A stretch of 64,000 bases of DNA. It comes from Coriobacteriia bacterium (GTDB lineage Bacteria > Actinomycetota > Coriobacteriia > Anaerosomatales > JAAXUF01). Positions 60,453 to 64,000 of this stretch are shown in pieces; the first letter of the stretch is position 1, and each line of letters begins with the position of its first letter. The stretch spans positions 1-64,000 of the forward strand of contig JAAXUF010000005.1 in NCBI GenBank assembly GCA_013336165.1, in the 5' to 3' direction. Under the pieces are notes generated by a model. It was not told the origin of the DNA. It searched no databases and saw nothing but the letters and a program-made list of their open reading frames with translations. A program made the translations under genes and the position numbers.

Positions 60453-61808
60453 CTACCGGCCTACCCGGCGGCGCTGTTTCTGTTTGTACATGCGCGCGTC
60501 GGCCTCGGCGAGCAACTTCTCCACGTCGCACTCCTCAGTCGATGCGGCCGCAGAACTGCCCCCCACACTCACACTGAGGGCGTAAGGACGCTCTTCCTGA
60601 TGATTGAACTGGACCAGAGCGCGCCGGAATCGACGCATCGGGAGGCGCGGGTCTTCTCCGCCCACGAGCAGTACCGCGAACTCGTCACCGCCCATGCGTC
60701 CCACTATGTCCGCAGTACGTAGCGACGAAAAGAGGACGTCGGCGACATCGCGCAGCGCTTGGTCTCCGGCGCTGTGACCATGAACGTCGTTGATGACCTT
60801 CATGTTGTCGATATCCAAGAACAACACACTCAGCCATACCTTAAACCGGGCCGCAAGCGCCGCCTGCTGTCGCGCCAAGACAAGGAACCCACGACGATTA
60901 TTCAGTCCTGTGAGTTCGTCTTTCAGAGACATCGCCCGATAGATCGCCTCTGACTGTTTCTGTGGCGAGATGTCTGTGAGCGCAGTCGTGAAGCCGGTAA
61001 ATTTACCCGAAACATCGAGCATGCGCTTAAAACTGACAATGAACTGTCCCGTGCCCTCCTTGGTCTCGAGCGTACGCTCAACAGCCAGCTCGGTGGCGGG
61101 TGAAGCTGCGAAGGCCGCGGCGTCCTCGGCAAGTGGAACAAAGAGGTCACCGCGTCCTGTGCCGGAGTAATACGCCGCACCGGAACCCGAACTCAGCCCG
61201 AAAAGACTCGCCGCAGCGGCGTTTGCATTGTCCACTCGTCCTTTGCAGTCGAAGAGAACGACGGGCATGTGCATACTGTCGAAGATGGTCAGGTATTTGT
61301 TCTTCTCGTTGGTCATCTTGCGATTGCGATCCTCGAGCAGGTGCAACGCCTCGCTTCCAGACGTTCGCGTCCACTCGTCGCAGAACCCGATTTCGATGCG
61401 ATCAAAGAAGCGAACCACCGCATGGGTGAAGAGCGACCGCGTCGCCTCGTCCACAACGCGTGCGGAAATCAGATCCAGATAGGCCTGGCAGTAATACTTC
61501 ATGAGACCTAGAAACAGGGTCAGTGTGACGCCGCGAGAACGATGCATCTGCGCCTCGATCATGCCGAATGACGCAGCATGATCCTTCGTGAGATCTCCCT
61601 CGCAGGGGATTTCAAGCTCCCATCCGTGCTCTCGCACCGCGACCAGCAGCGATGTCGACAGCCCTTGTATGGAGACGCGCCATGCCTCCTCAAGTGTAGA
61701 GGTGTATCGGGTGTACTCAAGGCGACGTGCGTAGTCCAGCGCGCTCCGCATAAGCCAGAGTTGGTTGTCCTCAACCAGCGATCTCAGCTCATCCAATCGG
61801 CCATCCAT
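60453..61808 (-). CDS. PAS-GGDEF diguanylate cyclase with an unknown N-terminal sensor domain
   Basis: 451 aa. Residues 1-165 are a helical domain without a clear family (EEAWRVSIQGLSTSLL, GVTLTLFLGLMKYYCQAYLDL), possibly a globin-like or RsbR-type sensor. A PAS domain runs from about 180 to 290 (YLTIFDSMHMPVVLFDCKGRVDNANAAAASLFG). The GGDEF domain follows with KDELTGLNNRRGF near 293, LFLDIDNMKVINDVHGHSAGDQAL near 325 and the active-site RMGGDEFAVLL near 370. It makes c-di-GMP. I see no RxxD inhibition site four residues upstream of GGDEF. No EAL domain. Confidence 0.9.
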   Translation of the reverse strand: MDGRLDELRSLVEDNQLWLMRSALDYARRLEYTRYTSTLEEAWRVSIQGLSTSLLVAVREHGWELEIPCEGDLTKDHAASFGMIEAQMHRSRGVTLTLFLGLMKYYCQAYLDLISARVVDEATRSLFTHAVVRFFDRIEIGFCDEWTRTSGSEALHLLEDRNRKMTNEKNKYLTIFDSMHMPVVLFDCKGRVDNANAAAASLFGLSSGSGAAYYSGTGRGDLFVPLAEDAAAFAASPATELAVERTLETKEGTGQFIVSFKRMLDVSGKFTGFTTALTDISPQKQSEAIYRAMSLKDELTGLNNRRGFLVLARQQAALAARFKVWLSVLFLDIDNMKVINDVHGHSAGDQALRDVADVLFSSLRTADIVGRMGGDEFAVLLVGGEDPRLPMRRFRRALVQFNHQEERPYALSVSVGGSSAAASTEECDVEKLLAEADARMYKQKQRRRVGR

Positions 61809-62012
61809 CAGTTCTGCCTGCCCCCTACCGATACACCGGTCAGGCAGTTCGTACCCGCCGTCGTCCGATTATTGACATGTTCCGAGGATTGAGTATGGCA
61901 ACCACTACCAAGCATATCAAAGACGCTCCACGCTCGAAGCCGTACGAAAAGCCGGCATCCACTTCCGCAGGGCTATCTGATCGGTCATCCAGCCCACTGG
62001 ACTCTCAGGGGA

Positions 62013-62825
62013 TCAGGATTTCCGAGCCTTCCTGATGTCACTATCTACGATCCAGAAGAAGATCTCCGGCCAGACGCCTTTGAGGCGGAAGTAGAAGCTG
62101 CTGAGAGCATCCGGGATGATGAAGTACTTCCCGCGATCGACACCGCGCACGATTGCGGTCGCGACCTTCTCGGCTGGGATGGGCTTGATGTTGCCGGCGA
62201 TGACGTCGGTCTCGGCGGGGCGCAGGGTGTGCTCGAACGCAAGCGCGGGCGTGTCGGTGTCCGGCGGGCAGACGACGTGGACGTTGATGCCTTCGGGCTT
62301 CATCTCGAATCTCAGCGCCTCCGTGAAGCCCATGACCGCAAACTTCGCCGAAGAGTATCCGGAGTACCCGTAGATGCCGAGATACCCGGCCACGGAGCTC
62401 ACGTTCACGATATCTCCCCGGCCGCGCGCAACCATGTGCGGCACGGCAGCGCGGCACGGGTACACGACGCTCCAGTAGCCGCATGAGATGTTGGCTTCGA
62501 AGTTATCGAGCGGCATTGTGGCAAACTCGCCGGGCACGATCACGCCTGCGGAGTTCACGAGGATGTCGGGGCCGAAACCCTCGGCGACGAGGGAGTCGAT
62601 CGCGGTGCGCGCGGCCTCGAAGTCGGAAAGGTCGGCGGCGCGCGTGGCGATGCGCTGGTCAGTGCCCGCGCACAATGCGCGCAGCTCCTTCTCGGCGGCG
62701 GCGAGCTTGTCGGCACTGCGGCCGATGATGGCGACATCGCCGCCGCGGGCGGCGTAGAGCTTCGCGGTCGCGAGTCCGATGCCGCTGCTGCCGCCGGTCA
62801 CAATGACGCTGATACGCTCGTTCAC
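62013..62825 (-). CDS. Short-chain dehydrogenase/reductase, KDSR-like
   Basis: 270 aa classical SDR. VIVTGGSSGIGLATAKLYAARG at the N-terminus binds NADP; NSAGVIVPGEF near residue 90; VSSVAGYLGIYGYSGYSSAKFAVMGF near 142-168 holds Ser, Tyr and Lys. After it comes VHVVCPPDTDTPALAFE near 183, which closely resembles the PPDTDTPG motif of eukaryotic 3-ketodihydrosphingosine reductase. A C-terminal hydrophobic segment is present. That enzyme acts in sphingolipid synthesis, but no serine palmitoyltransferase gene is in the window, so the substrate is open. GTG at 62825 has AGGAGAGGG upstream. About 200 nt of non-coding DNA separates it from the GGDEF gene. Confidence 0.85.
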   Translation of the reverse strand: MNERISVIVTGGSSGIGLATAKLYAARGGDVAIIGRSADKLAAAEKELRALCAGTDQRIATRAADLSDFEAARTAIDSLVAEGFGPDILVNSAGVIVPGEFATMPLDNFEANISCGYWSVVYPCRAAVPHMVARGRGDIVNVSSVAGYLGIYGYSGYSSAKFAVMGFTEALRFEMKPEGINVHVVCPPDTDTPALAFEHTLRPAETDVIAGNIKPIPAEKVATAIVRGVDRGKYFIIPDALSSFYFRLKGVWPEIFFWIVDSDIRKARKS

Positions 62826-62837
62826 AAGATCCCTCTC

Positions 62838-63683
62838 CTAGAGGCCGAAGATGTGGAACCCGCCGCTGGCGGGAACGCGCGCCAGAATCGTCAGTGCGAC
62901 CACGAACACGAAGCCGAGAAGCGCGATGCGGGCAGCCGTGCGGCCCGAGACATCGCGCCGGTAGACTGCCACGAGGTAGACGCCAAACGTCGCCCAGACG
63001 ATGCCGGCAAGCATGATGCGCGGATCGAGAAACCACAGCGGTACGTGCTCTTCGCCTGCGCGCAGGACGCCGAACAGGAGGCCCGCGGTGTAGACGGGGA
63101 ATGCAAGAGAAATCGCCCGGCGCGAGATCGCAATCAGGGACTCGAGTGACGGGAGACGCCACGTCAGTCCGCCGGAAGCGCGTCGTTTGAGTTGCCGCCC
63201 CTGAATGAGATACAGCGCCGAGGTGACGGCGCTAAACGCGAATCCGGCGTTGGCGAACACAATGAGCGCGACGTGGAATGCTACTCGCCAACTCGCAAGT
63301 TGCGAGAGCTGGACCGCCGTCAGGTCAGCCGGGTGCATCACGCTGCCGAAGGTCTCGGCAAGCGCCATCAACACCAACGCCGCGGGAATCAGAAACGCGC
63401 CGTACGTCTTGACCTTGAGGAAATGCTCGACCACGAAGTACAGCAGCGCCAGAGCCCACGCCACCAGCACAAGCTGGTTGGCACCGGTAAGCTGCGTGCC
63501 CCCGCTGGCAATCGAGCCGGCGCCGATCGACAGCGTCTGGCAGATGAAGCCGGCTCCCATTAGAAACGTCGCCCACCAGCCCACTCTGGGCCGCTTGAGC
63601 AGGAACCGGTAGGCGTAGAGAACCGACGCTCCGCAATAGAGCGCGAATGCGAACCAGAACAACACTGCGGACGCCTGCGCCAA
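62838..63683 (-). CDS. Cytochrome c assembly-family membrane protein (CcsA/HemX-like), WWD motif degenerate
   Basis: 281 aa, eight hydrophobic helices. Histidines typical of the heme-handling family are present: EHFLKVKTYGAFLIP near residue 95, WRVAFHVALIVFANAGFAF near 140, and the C-terminal GGFHIFGL. The tryptophan-rich WGxxWxWD heme motif is not intact; the matching place reads VPLWFLDPRIMLAGIVWA near 225. So it is a CcsA/CcmC/HemX relative that may have another role, for example regulation of heme synthesis. Start is uncertain: TTG at 63683 gives a natural N-terminus, with GTG at 63665 the alternative. It follows the CcmD-like gene by 28 nt. Confidence 0.75.
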   Translation of the reverse strand: MAQASAVLFWFAFALYCGASVLYAYRFLLKRPRVGWWATFLMGAGFICQTLSIGAGSIASGGTQLTGANQLVLVAWALALLYFVVEHFLKVKTYGAFLIPAALVLMALAETFGSVMHPADLTAVQLSQLASWRVAFHVALIVFANAGFAFSAVTSALYLIQGRQLKRRASGGLTWRLPSLESLIAISRRAISLAFPVYTAGLLFGVLRAGEEHVPLWFLDPRIMLAGIVWATFGVYLVAVYRRDVSGRTAARIALLGFVFVVALTILARVPASGGFHIFGL

Positions 63684-63711
63684 CTCCCCTGCCCTTTCGA
63701 TGCGCCGCGTA

Positions 63712-63906
63712 CTACTCGGCTGATCTCGGGCGGCGGCGCTCAATTGCCTCTTCGGCCACGTTGAGACGCTTCTCGAGCCCTCCGAGGCGTACCAGAATGA
63801 AGCCGATGTAGACGAACATGCCCACCCAGAGCAGCGCATACGCTGAGAGCACGTAGGGGGCCGCACCAAGCACCGTCTTGTATATCTCGGCAAGAACCGG
63901 ATCCAT
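63712..63906 (-). CDS. CcmD-like small membrane protein
   Basis: 64 aa. One membrane helix (YVLSAYALLWVGMFVYIGFILVRLG, residues 18-42) followed by a basic, heptad-like helix (LEKRLNVAEEAIERRR). Size and layout match CcmD-type proteins of cytochrome c maturation, which help a CcmC-like partner release heme-bound CcmE. The CcsA/HemX-like gene next to it supports this. ATG at 63906 has AAGGGAG upstream. Confidence 0.7.
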   Translation of the reverse strand: MDPVLAEIYKTVLGAAPYVLSAYALLWVGMFVYIGFILVRLGGLEKRLNVAEEAIERRRPRSAE

Positions 63907-63921
63907 TGCTTTGCTCCCTTG

Positions 63922-64000
63922 CTAGTTTTCGAGTTCTTCCTGTATGACCTCAATGCGTTCCTTGATGACTTCCTCGCGCAGGCGGGTCTGATAGACGACC
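63922..64000 (-). CDS. C-terminal fragment of an unidentified protein (5' part outside the window)
   Basis: Twenty-five codons and a TAG stop at 63922-63924 remain: a charged helical tail (REEVIKERIEVIQEELEN). It lies 15 nt before the CcmD-like start and so probably shares its transcript. Too short to name; a cytochrome c maturation protein is possible from context. Confidence 0.5.
   Translation of the reverse strand, partial: VVYQTRLREEVIKERIEVIQEELEN

Overview
The window is high-GC bacterial chromosome, almost entirely coding and almost entirely on the minus strand, with many 1-11 nt stop/start overlaps (ATGA, GTGA, TAGTG). I see no insertion sequence, phage gene, CRISPR array or plasmid function. 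The mix of genes suggests an anaerobic or facultative actinobacterium, perhaps of the Coriobacteriia/OPB41 type: tmk-holB-ricT, a class I two-subunit fumarase, a menaquinone methyltransferase next to a possible futalosine-type deaminase, [NiFe]-hydrogenase maturation genes, a NirJ/AhbD-like radical SAM gene in a heme operon, and an archaeal-looking topoisomerase I. The taxonomic call is inference only.

Layout. 1-6.4 kb: an operon read leftward, mdh - fumarase alpha - MFS transporter - fumarase beta - tmk - holB - ricT (cut by the window edge). 6.5-9.0 kb: topA. 9.1-12.4 kb: a STAS protein, tatA, tatC, hypA, hypB and an HD-domain protein, probably one unit for [NiFe] enzyme maturation and Tat export. 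12.5-13.9 kb: a second, divergent STAS protein and two small membrane proteins. 14-16.1 kb: an amidohydrolase and menG. 16.1-52.1 kb: a large cell-surface glycan locus. 52.1-60.4 kb: heme genes hemL, radical SAM, two small coupled membrane proteins, a YbjQ protein and hemB, then tRNA-Ala(CGC), hemD, hemC and hemA. 60.4-64 kb: a diguanylate cyclase, a KDSR-like SDR, a CcsA/HemX-like protein with a CcmD-like partner, and the tail of another gene.

The glycan locus contains a polymerase/ligase-like membrane protein with TPR repeats, a polyprenyl-phosphate sugar transferase, nine or more glycosyltransferases, an ABC-type flippase, and pathways for dTDP-rhamnose (rfbA, rfbB, rfbC, rfbD), GDP-mannose-derived sugars (manC and two tandem gmd paralogues), UDP-glucose (galU, phosphohexomutase) and a CDP-3,6-dideoxyhexose (rfbF, rfbG, rfbH).

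The most interesting part is 37.5-49.2 kb. Here rfbF-rfbG-rfbH run, with overlaps or gaps of at most 4 nt, into an acetolactate-synthase-like TPP enzyme, an acylating acetaldehyde dehydrogenase (DmpF type), a 4-hydroxy-2-oxovalerate aldolase (DmpG type), two SDR enzymes, a polyprenol-phosphate glycosyltransferase and a large membrane protein. I propose that these genes build a CDP-linked branched-chain deoxysugar. The Dmp pair would run in reverse (acetyl-CoA to acetaldehyde, then plus pyruvate to 4-hydroxy-2-oxovalerate). The TPP enzyme would decarboxylate that keto acid and add the four-carbon unit to the C-4 ketone of the CDP-3,6-dideoxy-4-ketohexose, and an SDR would reduce the new ketone. 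The ten-carbon product has the skeleton of erwiniose, a C4-branch analogue of yersiniose. This is a hypothesis from gene content and adjacency.
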